Position numbers and translations under genes: made by a program
NCBI GenBank assembly: GCA_947095535.1
Contig: OX352774.1
Location: forward strand, 246,971,825 to 247,035,824
DNA length: 64,000 nt
Reading direction: 5' to 3'
From: Poecilobothrus nobilitatus
Lineage: Eukaryota > Arthropoda > Insecta > Diptera > Dolichopodidae
Part shown: piece by piece, positions 27,901-37,369 of the stretch
Layout of the letters: every line of letters begins with the position of its first letter
How positions within the stretch are numbered: the stretch's first letter is position 1
Notes under the pieces: generated by a model
Databases searched by the model: none
The model's input: only the letters and a program-made list of their open reading frames with translations
Told to the model about the DNA's origin: nothing

Positions 27901-28451
27901 AAACTGTACTAAAAATTTAGCAAAATTTTCGCATGAGGAAGCAAAGTTGTTTATTTTTTTTTTCTTTTTAGTACATATAACTTTGCATCTGCCAAATTCC
28001 GAGAATGAATGAATGAATGAACTGAAATGTGATTTCCCTTGTCTATTTTAATTTTTTTATTTTTGTTTCGTTTTTTATTTGAAACAAAAACATTTCACAA
28101 CGCAATTATTTGGATGGAAAACAATGCAAAAAAATATTGTAAAAAAGTGTTTTTTTGTTTTTACCTTTACAATACATACATATAAAAAAAATACAGAATT
28201 TAAAATTTTTTTAAAATTTCCAAATAAAAATAAATATTTTCAATTAAAATATTGCAAATGACCTTGGATTCTTATTATATATTTTAATATAAAAATAAAG
28301 AACGAAAAAACAAAAAAAAAAATTAATTTTATGTATTGTCAGCATGGCGTCAATTTTTTTTTTTCTTTATCTTATGTGTAACAAAAATACAATTTTTAAA
28401 ACTTACAGATAAATTTGGCTCTTCTGATATTATCATATCCTCACAATCCAT
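11443..28451 (-). CDS. REPTOR-BP / CREBL2-type bZIP transcription factor
   Basis: Three minus-strand exons: 28407-28451 ([15 protein letters not shown]), 11741-11822 and 11443-11657, giving 113 residues. The introns (16,584 and 83 bp) are GT-AG and keep frame. Order: short acidic N-terminus; basic AT-hook-like KRGRKPGRK (22-30); basic region [13 protein letters not shown] (45-57) in which the usual bZIP Asn is Ser, as known for CREBL2/REPTOR-BP; a short zipper with Leu 63, 77 and 91; and the family C-terminus ELGVLKQE. In Drosophila, REPTOR-BP pairs with REPTOR in the nucleus to activate genes when TORC1 is low. Length matches the family (about 110-120). Exon 1 was chosen because it gives an acidic family-like N-terminus and a perfect donor; alternative 5' exons remain possible. 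Confidence 0.9.
14188..14388 (-). mobile_element. tRNA-derived SINE (family S1), copy 1
   Basis: Read on the minus strand it starts GGAGCCACGGTGGCCTAGTGG. It has a Pol III box A, TGGCCTAGTGG (14368-14378), a decayed box B near 14316-14326, the family body (TTACGACATG..., CAGCC..., GGAAAGG, GTGTAATTTCC) and an A/T-rich tail near 14188-14210. A reading frame across it (14176-14367, plus) is an antisense by-product. Confidence 0.8.
15137..15773. mobile_element. Mariner/Tc1-like MITE
   Basis: The right end, read on the minus strand, is CAGGGTGAACTGAAATTAAG from 15773, a typical Tc1/mariner-type terminus. The left end, GGTGCTCTGAAATTAAC from about 15140, is a diverged inverted copy. Both ends are flanked by TA (15135-15136, 15774-15775), the expected target site. 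The interior is non-coding and has a local duplication of GCTATACTAGTATTTAC near 15150-15215. Confidence 0.65.
19007..19070. repeat. Perfect 23-bp inverted repeat, 18-nt loop
   Basis: The arms 19007-19029 and 19048-19070 are exact reverse complements, beginning GTATAATTTATTTTGTG. The hairpin ends about 13 bp before a truncated SINE. It could be the remains of a palindromic MITE or a structured intronic RNA segment; transcription would be on the minus strand. Confidence 0.8.
19084..19214 (+). mobile_element. tRNA-derived SINE (S1), copy 2, 5'-truncated
   Basis: It begins inside the tRNA-like head (GCTGTAAACACCGAGGGAGT). It keeps box B as GGATTCGAATC near 19108, the body with CATAAGAGTTATTCCCCCTT and CCTGAACAGG, GTGTAATTTCTTGTCCACA, and a short A-rich tail. 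Box A is missing. It lies in plus orientation. Confidence 0.8.
20760..21260. repeat. Diverged relative of the 45.8-46.5 kb TIR element
   Basis: Two blocks match 45781-46500. One is GAGATATATTTATGTAAATT followed by GTTGTAT.ACAGCTAC. The other is GTTGTATGGCAGCTACTCGA followed by ACCCG (about 21110-21135 against 46221-46245). Later words for 'sequence ending in a hyphenated cluster' such as TGCACGGATAGACG also align with TGCGGACGGACAAACG. Termini are not preserved. It is non-coding. Confidence 0.6.
21024..21078. repeat. Perfect 17-bp inverted repeat
   Basis: AAACAATTTGAAATACC at 21024-21040 is the exact reverse complement of 21062-21078, with a 21-nt loop. It lies inside the diverged transposon relative at 20760-21260 and is probably a by-product of mobile DNA. 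Confidence 0.75.
23050..23148 (-). mobile_element. tRNA-derived SINE (S1), copy 3, decayed
   Basis: On the minus strand it gives a head with TTGCCTAGTGGGTAGGAGCG, then the spacer TAAACACCAAGTGAGTG and a badly mutated box B, ending near the TCGTAAG core. The 3' half is lost or unrecognisable. Confidence 0.65.
25441..25595. repeat. TATGTATATATGTACTTA minisatellite-like array
   Basis: Variants of TATGTATATATGTACTTA and TACATATATATTAAGTACA are repeated head-to-tail and partly palindromically. The array is simple-sequence in nature and would form long AT-rich hairpins. Confidence 0.75.
26567..26758 (-). mobile_element. tRNA-derived SINE (S1), copy 4, near full length
   Basis: Minus orientation. 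The 5' end GGGGACCTCGTTGGCCTAGTGG contains box A near 26738-26748. Box B is GGTTAGAATCC (26685-26695). The body includes CGTCGTAAGTGTTAGTTCCC, TTACGACATTTACAGCC, CCTGAACAGG, GTGTAATTTCC and CACATTTATGTGGCAGAGAA, followed by a poly(A) tail (T run 26569-26580). The reading frame at 26603-26833 lies across this SINE and is not a gene. Confidence 0.9.
26993..27217. mobile_element. Foldback-like element (FB-C), 225 bp
   Basis: The left end GGGTGTACTAGAAAATCTGG and the right end (minus strand) GGATCGTATCGAAAGCCGG both run into GTTTATCA. The arms hold degenerate AAACAGGATT/AATCCTGTTTT units. No target-site duplication could be recognised, so the boundaries are provisional. It may belong with the foldback elements at 35.8 and 53.7 kb, which also begin with GG. 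Confidence 0.5.
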
Positions 28452-31400
28452 TTTACGTTTTAACTTTAAGAGCACAATTTTGAAATATATATTTTTTAAA
28501 ATTTAATAAAATAAAATAATAATATTTTTTAAAAATTATATTTTTTTATGTACAGAAATTTTTCTTGTTTACAAATAAAGTTCTTCCTTGTTTCTGCTGA
28601 TCACGATGGGTTGGTCAACCATTTTTTTTTTTGTTTGAGTTGTCAAACAGTTTTTAAAAATGGTAGATACTCCACGTAATGTCAAAAACTGCGCCAATAA
28701 GGAATTTTTTGTTACTACATTTTGTTTACCGCCATTGTGGATTTTTTTTAATTGTTACTTGTCCAGTTGTCAGTCATGTTTTCTAGTTGTTGAATATTGA
28801 AGCGAAAACCTTAACCAACCTATAAAAAGTGGTTAATTAGAGAAAAAAGACAATTTTACTCAATAAATTTATATAGTAATGAATACCAATTTAGTTGTTA
28901 AATATTTAATACAAAGTTTTTAATATTATCATAACAAATTTATTTTGGGTAAAGTCAAGTTTACATCGTTGTTGAAAAATTAAGGGCCATGTGGTCCGGG
29001 ACTCCCAAAATAGGACAAAAACCGACTTTAATTAATTGTTATACCCGACGCGTCCTCTTTTTTTGGGTTGTTTTTTTCGTATATTTTTTGAAATATTCAA
29101 ATTTTCAAAAATTTTCTCTATAGAACAATGCATATTTTGTATTGTACGTAATGGTTGATTGACGTTTGACTAATGATTAATGAATGACTAAAATAAACTA
29201 ATAATTGGATATTTGAAAAGTATTGCCGTGGTATATTTCTTTTGTATAAAATTCAAAATGGAATTTTTAAATGACAAAAATTTTTGAAGTTTTACAGATA
29301 ATTCAAATTTACATAAAATGAAAAATTATTGACATTTTTATATTGAAAACATAAAAAAATTAATTTTAACTTTTATAAATGAAAAAGTAAAAATATTATA
29401 TCATTTATTTAAATATTTAATTAAATTCTAAACGTAAATGTCAATATTTTTAGTAATTTCTATATGTAAATGCAAAATTTTAATTTTATACAAAAAAATT
29501 AAAACTTTGACAGTTTTATATTGAAAACGTAAAATTATTAACTCTTAAATATGAAATTTGAAATTTTTTATACTTGGAGGCTAATAATCTAAGCTATAAC
29601 CTCCGCTAATAATTTAGGCAATCCTATTTTTGAATTCGGGAAGTAAACGCATACGGCAAGCATTTATTTCATTTTTTTTTTGCTTGTATGAAATCAAGAA
29701 AACCTAAAAGTTAAACTCTCTTTTACATATATGATATTTAAAATTTTTTTTATTTGTAAAATTTGTTATTTTATATAAATTACAAATATCTGCAATATTA
29801 AAAATGACTTAAATTACATTTCTAAGTTCTTAAAAATTATATCAAGTGTGTTGTTAAACTATATTATAAATTTGTTATTTTTTTTTTAACTATATTTCAT
29901 TTAATGTATTATAAATTTGTATTTTGTTTACTGTATTACAATTTTTATTATATTTGCTTTATTATAAATTTGCTATTTTTTCACAATATTACCATTTTTG
30001 CTATATATTATTTTTTGCTGTATTTATAAATTTCCTATATTTTTTTACTATTTATAATAATTTTAATATTTATTTTTAATAACCATTTTTATTTTAACTA
30101 TAGAACATATAAAATGTATAACAACATTTTATTGTGATCGACTGACTTCAAGATCATCATAATGTTTATCCACCTATAATTCATCAATTAACATCAGAGG
30201 ATTAATAAACATTAGATAAATATTTTGTTTTATTATTTTGAATATTGATTCTTTGTGATTGGTTTGTTTTGTTTTTAGATGAAGAGCTGATTTTAATTGT
30301 CAAATATGAACTTATGATCTAGAAGTTGAAGCTCATGCTGATCCATTCAATTTCATGCAACATTTTGTTTTTTGTTTTTATTTAATTAGAAATTTTTGTT
30401 ATGAACGTTATCTTAATTTTGTTTTATAACACCAAATGCATTTCAATAGATATTGAAATTAATTTTTATAATAATTAATAGCTATTAAAATGCATTTGAT
30501 TAAAATAAAAAATTAAAACTCAATAAATGGTTTTCTTTTTATTATATAAATATAAATATTTGATTTGTTAATTTAACATTTTTTAATTAAAATAGAATTA
30601 AAATAATTTTCCAAAATATCTGTTCTTTAAAATTATGCATATATATATATATTTATATTTAATAATTCAGATTAATAATATTAATCTAAGAATATTAAAA
30701 AGAAATAGAAACATATTAAATCAAAAGCATAATGCCTGATAATGCTAATTCTAAAAAAAAAATTTTTAATGTAATGTAAAACTATTTTATGAAACTTAAA
30801 GCTTTTATTTTTTTTAATAAAGCAAATTTAATATTACAATATATGTATGTACTTTCTATTTTTCATTTTAAATTCTAAAAATAGGAAAAAAAGGATAAGG
30901 AAAGTTAGTCTAGGGACATCTAGTTACCTTAAAGTGAAACAGTGTTTCAGACTTCACAGATGGTGCCGCCACCAGTCAACAATTTTAAGTCAGCCTGGAC
31001 CATTTAAATTGACTTTATTGTTTTCTTTTTCTTGTTTATGCATAAAATTGTTTTTTTTTTATAGGGTGAGTTGAGTTTAGGCATATTTTAAAAAAGTTAC
31101 TAAATTTTGAAAAAAATGGAAATGGAAACCTTTTCTTTTTGAAGGTTATTGACGTTGTTTATGTCTACATGCCCTACTCATAGTCCTAAATGGTATTTTA
31201 TGCTTCAAGTATCTATCTGTATTGACTGTATGTAATTATAATAATGCTAACTAAATTTTTGATAAACTTAAAGTTACTGAATTTAATTTATTTAAGAAAC
31301 AAATTAATATAATAAAAGATATCTCTGAATAGAAATGTATAAAAACTTTTTAAAAAAATATGAACGTTACCTAAAACAGAAAAATTAAAACAATAGATAA

Positions 31401-32208
31401 CAATGGATAATTATACTGAAATAAAGTTGCATATGTATGTATGTGCCTTTTTTAGCATTTCTTGGCAATTTTTTCTTATAAATAGGTTTTGAATTTTTAG
31501 TGTTATAAATTTAGTCATCTGAAAACTAGTGGTTTAATTTATAATAAAAGTTATTAAATGATCTCCTTAATACAAAATATGTGGAACACCAAAGAGAGAC
31601 ACACTAAAGAGATGAAACACTTTTCTTAAATTTCAATCCAAATTGAATTCTTTTTACAAATTAATTTAAAAAATGTTTTTTTTTTTTAACTTAATTCTTT
31701 CGCTCAAGTTTAATAATTATGTATGAAAAGATATAAATTTAAATTAAAAATGAAATATGTATTAGCAAAAATTGTAAGTAGCCTGCAAACTGCAGTGAGG
31801 AAGTAAGTAATCTCAAAATTTCGAAATTATATAAGTCTTAACTCTTAGCCCTCAGTGCTATTTATTCTTTGATGTTATAACAATTTTTCATTTTTAGCAC
31901 AGTATTTAAAATCAAAACATTTTTATTTTAAACCTTGTTTTTGTAAAAATTGTAACCACTTAACTTTTTTATATTTTGTTTTATTTTTTTTTTAAAAAAC
32001 ACAATCTCTCTCTATTTCTACTTAAAAAGTACTTTTAATAAAAAAAAAACAAAAGGAAAACATTTCTTACAAAAAGAGAAATTGTTTACATTTAAATCTT
32101 GTTCTTTTTTTTCAATTATGAAAACAAAATGATAAAAATTTCTTTTTAATTACAAATAAATTAAAAAATTAATTATATGTGAAGTATTTTCAGTTGGGAG
32201 TTTTTCTT
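28452..32208. other. Intergenic region between REPTOR-BP and TRAP-gamma
   Basis: Both neighbours are on the minus strand, so this holds the REPTOR-BP promoter (immediately above 28451; no clear core element seen) and the TRAP-gamma 3' flank. It also contains a near-perfect hairpin (30433-30449 with 30482-30498, CAAATGCATTTCAATAG, 1 mismatch) and a 19-nt palindrome at 30669-30687. Degenerate tandem TTATAAATTTGTTATTTT units lie at about 29850-30060. A G+C-richer patch at 30900-31020 was not recognised. No gene is seen. Confidence 0.5.
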
Positions 32209-33026
32209 TTAATTATAGGATGTTGTACCAGTTGATAATAATGCTAATAAAGCACTTGATGCACTAACAGAAAACATATAATTGAATGTTGGAGATGAGT
32301 TCTTTAATACAAAGAAACTAACAGCAATAATCATGGTTAAGAATAACGCATTATTATAAAATATTGAAAATGTTGTTGCTTCATAATCAGCAACTTCATT
32401 TTTCTTCCATAAAACACGTTCATCTTTTTCTTTTCGTGTCATTTTTTTATCATCAGCTAATGATCTCATAACTTCACGAGTAACAGCATCTTCACGTTTA
32501 ATAGCAACTTTATGTTTTAATGAAAATTTAGTATTTTTATATGCCATTGCCATTAAATATGTGCTAATACATGTTACAATAACATAAAATACGGCACTTG
32601 AAAGTAAATCCATGTTATGGATTCGCCAGAAAAGCCCTAAAATATAAAAAATTAATGTTATCTTTTTTAATTATGTAAATCTTTTGGTTAAGTTTCAATC
32701 GAAAGTTAACCGTTAACATTATTAATAATTGATTAAATTTATTTTATATATATATTAAATACATTAGATTACAAAAATACTATTTAAAAAACATATAATA
32801 ATTAATAAGATTTTGAAAATTGAATGTTTTCATTTACAAAAACTTTCTATTTGTCAACGTGTCATGTAAACTTACATATTGGAATGGCCGATACAATAAA
32901 TGCATTGCCATAAAAAAGTGCTGAAGATTTTGTACTAACATTTCTACTAAAATCTTGTAGTAAAAGTTCTTCTTCTTTTGTGAAACCAGATGCTCCAACT
33001 TTTTGTGTTTTTGTTTGTCCACCCAT
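32209..33026 (-). CDS. Translocon-associated protein subunit gamma (TRAP-gamma/SSR3)
   Basis: Two minus-strand exons: 32876-33026 and 32209-32636, with a 239-bp GT-AG intron interrupting a Trp codon (T|GG), give 192 residues; the human protein has about 185. The N-terminus has [20 protein letters not shown], the family signature before membrane segment 1 (~35-54). Segment 2 is ~61-83. A charged cytosolic loop follows with [10 protein letters not shown] and [20 protein letters not shown], then segments 3 (~143-161) and 4 (~167-186, [13 protein letters not shown]). The protein is a core part of the TRAP complex beside the Sec61 translocon in the endoplasmic reticulum membrane and helps translocate certain secretory proteins. 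Start: the first ATG gives the conserved N-terminus. Motif agreement throughout makes this very secure. Confidence 0.96.
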
Positions 33027-34429
33027 GTCGATTTATTGGAAAATTTAAAAGAAAAATCACAAGATTAATGTACGTATACAACGTTTAATTTAACACTTCA
33101 CTTAGAAAAGTCCAAATAGTTATTCAGATTTCGGTGTTTCTTGTTATCTCTTCATAGAAAAAGTGAGAGTTTATTAAGAATGTCAAAAGTGACAGTAAAG
33201 CAATAAGTCGATGTGACGTGGAGTTGCGCTGGATTGAATTTGATTTACCAATAAATTTCTGTCTTAAATTTAAATTGGAATGTAAATGTTTCTATGAACA
33301 CAACACAATGTTACCGTTCGCGTTAATGCTCTGCATTTTTTAACAATATGGGTTTTTTTTTAAATTATTTTCGAGATCTTAGAATGGGATTAAAATCGAA
33401 ATGAACACGAATACGCTCTCAAATTTAATAAAAACCTCGATTTGAGTAAATTATCGAGGTTTATTTATTATAAACCTTTGAAAACTTGGAAAATTTCATT
33501 TTTCGATTCGAAAAATAAATTCTTAAAATACTTATTACAGCTTAAACTTATAATTTAATTAATAATTAATTAAAAAATAATTAAAAAAAAAGCAAATTTG
33601 AATTCCTTTTTGTTACTGTTTAATTAATTAATAAAAATACAAATTGTTCTTGTTTAATTATGCTTAGGTAATTTATTATCGTAAACGTTATATTTTTTTG
33701 TAATTGTGGTGTAAAAAATTGTTTAAAAGCTGATAACTTAGGAAAATAACACATGTTTTCACATATTTTAAACGTATCAATGAGAATCAAGAACTATAAT
33801 TTTTAGTTGAAAAAAAAAAATGTTTTACACATTCTTCCAGAAACGGTTAATTCTTAACACTTTCAAAAACTAATATTATTAAATTAAAAGTTAATTAATT
33901 TCTATTTTATGTATATTAACATATATATTTTATGTATACTAACAATATTAATTCGAATTTGTGACGACGTGAAAATAATTAACAGTTTTGGACATAATAC
34001 ACTTCTAATATGTTAAATGTTTATCAAATTTATTTCTCTTTCTAAATTCTTTTTTAATTCTTATTTTTGCAAAATAAAAATTAAGTTAAAACTGCATTTT
34101 AATAATTTATATTGTTATTAATTTGATTGTGTTTAATTGAATAATTTACATTAACAAATGTATTACGGTATTACTTATAAAATGCAAAGACCAGAAACCA
34201 CATAGAAATACTATTTCAAAAGTACATAACATATGGAACATATGGATACAAATAGCCAAAACGAATATCATTAAATAATCATCGCAGCCATCACGTAAAA
34301 GTTTTAACTTCTACGTACAGTTTCTACTTTAACAGCGGGATATTTTATTTTTGTGTTGTTATTTAATCTTGTACATATATACTTCAAAACATATGCACAC
34401 ATACACTTATATTCTCTTTAGCTCAACAC
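33027..34429. other. Upstream region of TRAP-gamma
   Basis: This holds the TRAP-gamma 5' UTR and promoter, with no definite core element. A hairpin at 33432-33462 has AAACCTCGAT paired with ATCGAGGTTT over an 11-nt loop. AT-rich sequence follows. No gene is seen. Confidence 0.4.
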
Positions 34430-34769
34430 TGAGGCGATGAAAAAAAGTATCACGTCGCCTCTAGATGAAAATGTATTTCTGTTAGACAGGCGATGAAAAA
34501 TTTTGTTATGTTGGTAATAATTTACTGTCAAATGAAAATTTTGCCATATTTAAACGTCAACAAACATTCAGCTAAAATTATTTGAAAAAGAAGTTTTGTT
34601 TTTTAAATAGTTATGTAATTCTGTGACTAGTAAAAGTAAGCAAAAAAAGAATTAGTGATACAAAACTTAAATAAAACAACATTAAACAAAAACATTTTAA
34701 CTTAATAAAAAAAAAACAAAATAACAAGTCAAAATTTGTTTCATTGCTATTATAAATAAAAGAGGAAAA

Positions 34770-35073
34770 ATGACGTCGTTTTTAGTTTTATAATTCTTCA
34801 GAGGATGAACAACAAACAAATGTGAATATTATTAGACGTTTGATGGGAGATACCGCAGATCTCTTAGAGCTGCCTTTATCATTGTAAGTAAAAAATTTAA
34901 AATATACTTTGAATAATTTTAAAGATACACAAACAAATATTAAAAATTGTTTTTAAATTTATTAAGTACTTCAGAATATCAAAAGAAGGCTTTAAGTTTT
35001 TGCTTGAAAAATTAGAAAATCTTATACCAACATCAATGCGGTTCACATTAGTAATTTTGTTCATGCTAGTTTA
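34770..35073 (+). pseudogene. Harbinger-type transposase N-terminus, broken
   Basis: An exon ending at a GTAAGT donor (34884) reads SSEDEQQTNVNIIRRLMGD and then TADLLELPLS. A second segment from about 34958 reads FIKYFRISKEGFKFLLEKLE and then NLIPTSMRF. The pattern RR..xD...LELP...FIK.FR.SKEGFKFLLE is that of PIF/Harbinger nucleases before the catalytic region. The start ATG (34770) is one base out of frame, the acceptor is unclear, and the second segment runs to a stop at 35071-35073. The catalytic DDE part is absent. It is inactive. Confidence 0.6.
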
Positions 35074-35278
35074 ATATATAAAACAAAAAAAAATTTTAAA
35101 TTTGCAAAATATACTAAACAAAAACAACATTCACTAAAATACTAATTTATTTTTAATTATATTTACTTTTCCACTCTTACCATTCATATATTTTTATTTC
35201 AACTTAAACTTAACTAAAAACTAAAAAAAAATACTTATTTCCTAACAATGGCTTAAATGTGATGTTTATCGTACAAGA

Positions 35279-35347
35279 AATTTGACGCGATAGAAATGGC
35301 AGAAATACCACACACGACGCTGTTGACATTTAACATCGCGTCAAATT
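35279..35347. repeat. 13-bp inverted repeat AATTTGACGCGAT
   Basis: 35279-35291 pairs exactly with 35335-35347 across a 43-nt spacer. It sits beside the MITE at 35420-35549 and may be a terminus of another small element. Confidence 0.6.
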
Positions 35348-35419
35348 GAAACTATCACTTTTTAGTCTTGCAGAATTACTAAGTGTCGCTTAAGTGATAT
35401 TCTTCGTATGAAAAGTCTA

Positions 35420-35549
35420 AAGGCCAAATTATAATGACGTATCAATTCTACACTTGTTTCATTGCTACGCGTTCGGCGTTACATGAAATTTTCTTCAAGT
35501 TATTTGACTTGAACTTGAAGAAAACAACGCGTCATTATAATTTGGCCTT
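35420..35549. mobile_element. 130-bp MITE with perfect 20-bp TIRs and internal hairpin
   Basis: AAGGCCAAATTATAATGACG at 35420-35439 is the exact inverse of 35530-35549. A second perfect palindrome lies inside: TTTTCTTCAAGTT (35489-35501) with 35512-35524. It is non-coding. The flanks CTA and TAAG do not settle the target site. Confidence 0.75.
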
Positions 35550-35793
35550 AAGAGAATAATGGGTGATAATGTCATTAACGCTTTTTTTAATTGGCGCTGA
35601 ATATGCGTTTTACGTTTATTTTTTCAATTAGTGCGTCAACCAAAACTGAAAAATTGAGAAATGATTCAGTTCCACTAACAATTTTTAAGATGGCAGACAG
35701 AAAACCTCCTTTATACATGCGATGTTTTTTTTTATTTTATTAAATCTACATATGTATGTATATGTAAATATACATATACATGTAACATTGATA

Positions 35794-36768
35794 GGAATCG
35801 GCCAGTTAGCAAAAGACATTTCGCAAAAGAGCCACTTAACATTTAGCAAAATAGACAATGAGCAAAAGGACATTTAACAACTGGGTACTTTGCAACTTGA
35901 ACACTTAACAATTTTGACGACTAGACACTTAACAACTTCTACAAGGGAACACTTTGCAGTTTTTAGCAATCAACAATTCATTTGCTGCAGAAATCTGTGT
36001 CAAAATAATTAATATCGGAAATGTATAAATCAAATAAACTGAAAGTCAAAAAAGTAACAGTATTAACATTTAACATTTCGTCTTACTTCTACATGTTTTT
36101 TCAATTTTATTTCATAATAAATAAAGTAAAGATTTATTACATGTACTCATGTATAGATATAAATTATCAAAATTAAAAATATGAAATTCATATCATTTGT
36201 TATTTTTTTAGCTTTTGTAAAAAAAAATTCAACTTTAGCTCATTTTTAATATTTTTGTTTTTAGTTTATATGAATTAAAAATCATGCACTTCATTATCTG
36301 AAATAACTTTAAAATAACAGTTTTTGTTTTCTAAATTTGTTGTTGCTGGTTTGAATAAAAATATGTTACATATCAATTTTAATTTATATATATTTATTAT
36401 ATATAAGGTATATTTATTTTGATGCGTCTTATTTCAATTAACTAAGGTATTGCAAAAATTGAATACAATAAAAATTTTTGTAAATTTGTTGAGGAGAGTT
36501 CCACTGTACTCCTATTTATAATAGTTTCGATAATGATTATGATAGCTTATGATTCTGTTTATCATAGTTTTATATATTCTGAGTAAACAAGTTTAATCTA
36601 ATGCATTAAAAATTTAGTAAATATTTAAAAAGGTGTGAAATTGTTGTATTACAAGAATAATATTAAATAAAAAAAATTGAAAAGTTAACTATGTCCAAAT
36701 GTCCAAAAGTTAAGTGTCCAGTTGCTAAATGTCCTTTTGCTAACTGTCCAATTTGCTAAGCCGTACCC
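35794..36768. mobile_element. Foldback-like transposon FB-A with 10-bp TSD
   Basis: AACATTGATA occurs exactly at 35784-35793 and 36769-36778 and brackets a 975-bp element. The ends are GGAATCGGCCAGTTAGCAAA and, inverted, GGGTACGGCTTAGCAAATTG. Each arm is a run of degenerate ~15-bp units of the type GGACATTTAGCAAAA (35800-35970; inverted, 36681-36766). The interior is AT-rich and non-coding. Repetitive inverted arms with 9-10-bp target duplications fit foldback/Mutator-like elements. It lies within the Harbinger-like element. Confidence 0.8.
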
Positions 36769-36873
36769 AACATTGATATTATATTTATCATTATCTTAAC
36801 TTTGCTTAAAATTAATTACAGCCCTGTCACACTTCCAAACAGCTGAAGGCTGCAATGAGCAAGTATATAAATG

Positions 36874-37030
36874 TTTTTTTAATCAGAGCATAGATCTGAG
36901 CGCGTTTTGAGTAAAATGAGCACGCTCTTAACAGAGTATGTACAGACTACAGTGTACTCCGAGAGCTCAGAGCTAAAACAAAAACACGATTTTTATTTTG
37001 ACAGTTCATGATCTGCTCTGATTTAAAAAA
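36874..37030. repeat. Small palindromic element with AATCAGAGCA ends
   Basis: AATCAGAGCA at 36881-36890 pairs with TGCTCTGATT at 37014-37023, flanked by T and A runs respectively. Several GAGC/GCTC words occur between them. It is probably a small MITE, and it is short and unconfirmed. Confidence 0.45.
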
Positions 37031-37253
37031 AAAACGCCTTATCGTTACGACTCGGACTAAAGTTTCCACTTGAACTCATAGTGGTGGGTAAAAGAAAATC
37101 ATTTTAAAATTAAAATTGAAACGAGATGTTGACGTTAAAAAATATGCGGATAACGGAAAAAGAATTGAAATGAAATTATGAAATGACAATTGAGATTGAT
37201 CTAAAAAATGTAAGTGTGTAAATATATTTGATAAATAAATTTTTTTCCGCTTT

Positions 37254-37369
37254 TTTTTTTTTTTAAATGCATTTCTCTGCCACATAAATGTGGCCAGACG
37301 TGGCTGTTAGTGGCGTAAGGGGGAATAATTCTTACGACGTGTGTGGGATTCGAACCCACACTGCCTCGG
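37254..37369 (-). mobile_element. tRNA-derived SINE (S1), copy 5, 5'-truncated, with 14-bp TSD
   Basis: Minus orientation. It keeps a perfect box B GGTTCGAATCC (37346-37356), the CGTCGTAAGAATTATTCCCC body, CACATTTATGTGGCAGAGAA and a poly(A) tail (T run 37254-37264). The 5' end is cut just upstream of box B. TTTTTTTCCGCTTT is present on both sides (37240-37253 and 37370-37383), an exact target-site duplication proving retroposition. Confidence 0.92.

Larger units (their letters stand above)
11823..28406 (-). other. 16.6-kb intron of REPTOR-BP
   Basis: The intron is bounded by GTAAGT (28406 downwards) and TTTTAG ending at 11823. It contains three SINE copies (14188-14388, 19084-19214, 23050-23148) and a fourth near its 5' end (26567-26758). 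It also has a mariner-like MITE (15137-15773), perfect hairpins (19007-19070, 21024-21078), a repeat related to 45.8-46.5 kb, a foldback-like element (26993-27217) and long homopolymer runs. No internal coding exon is recognisable. It is very long for such a short gene. Confidence 0.8.
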
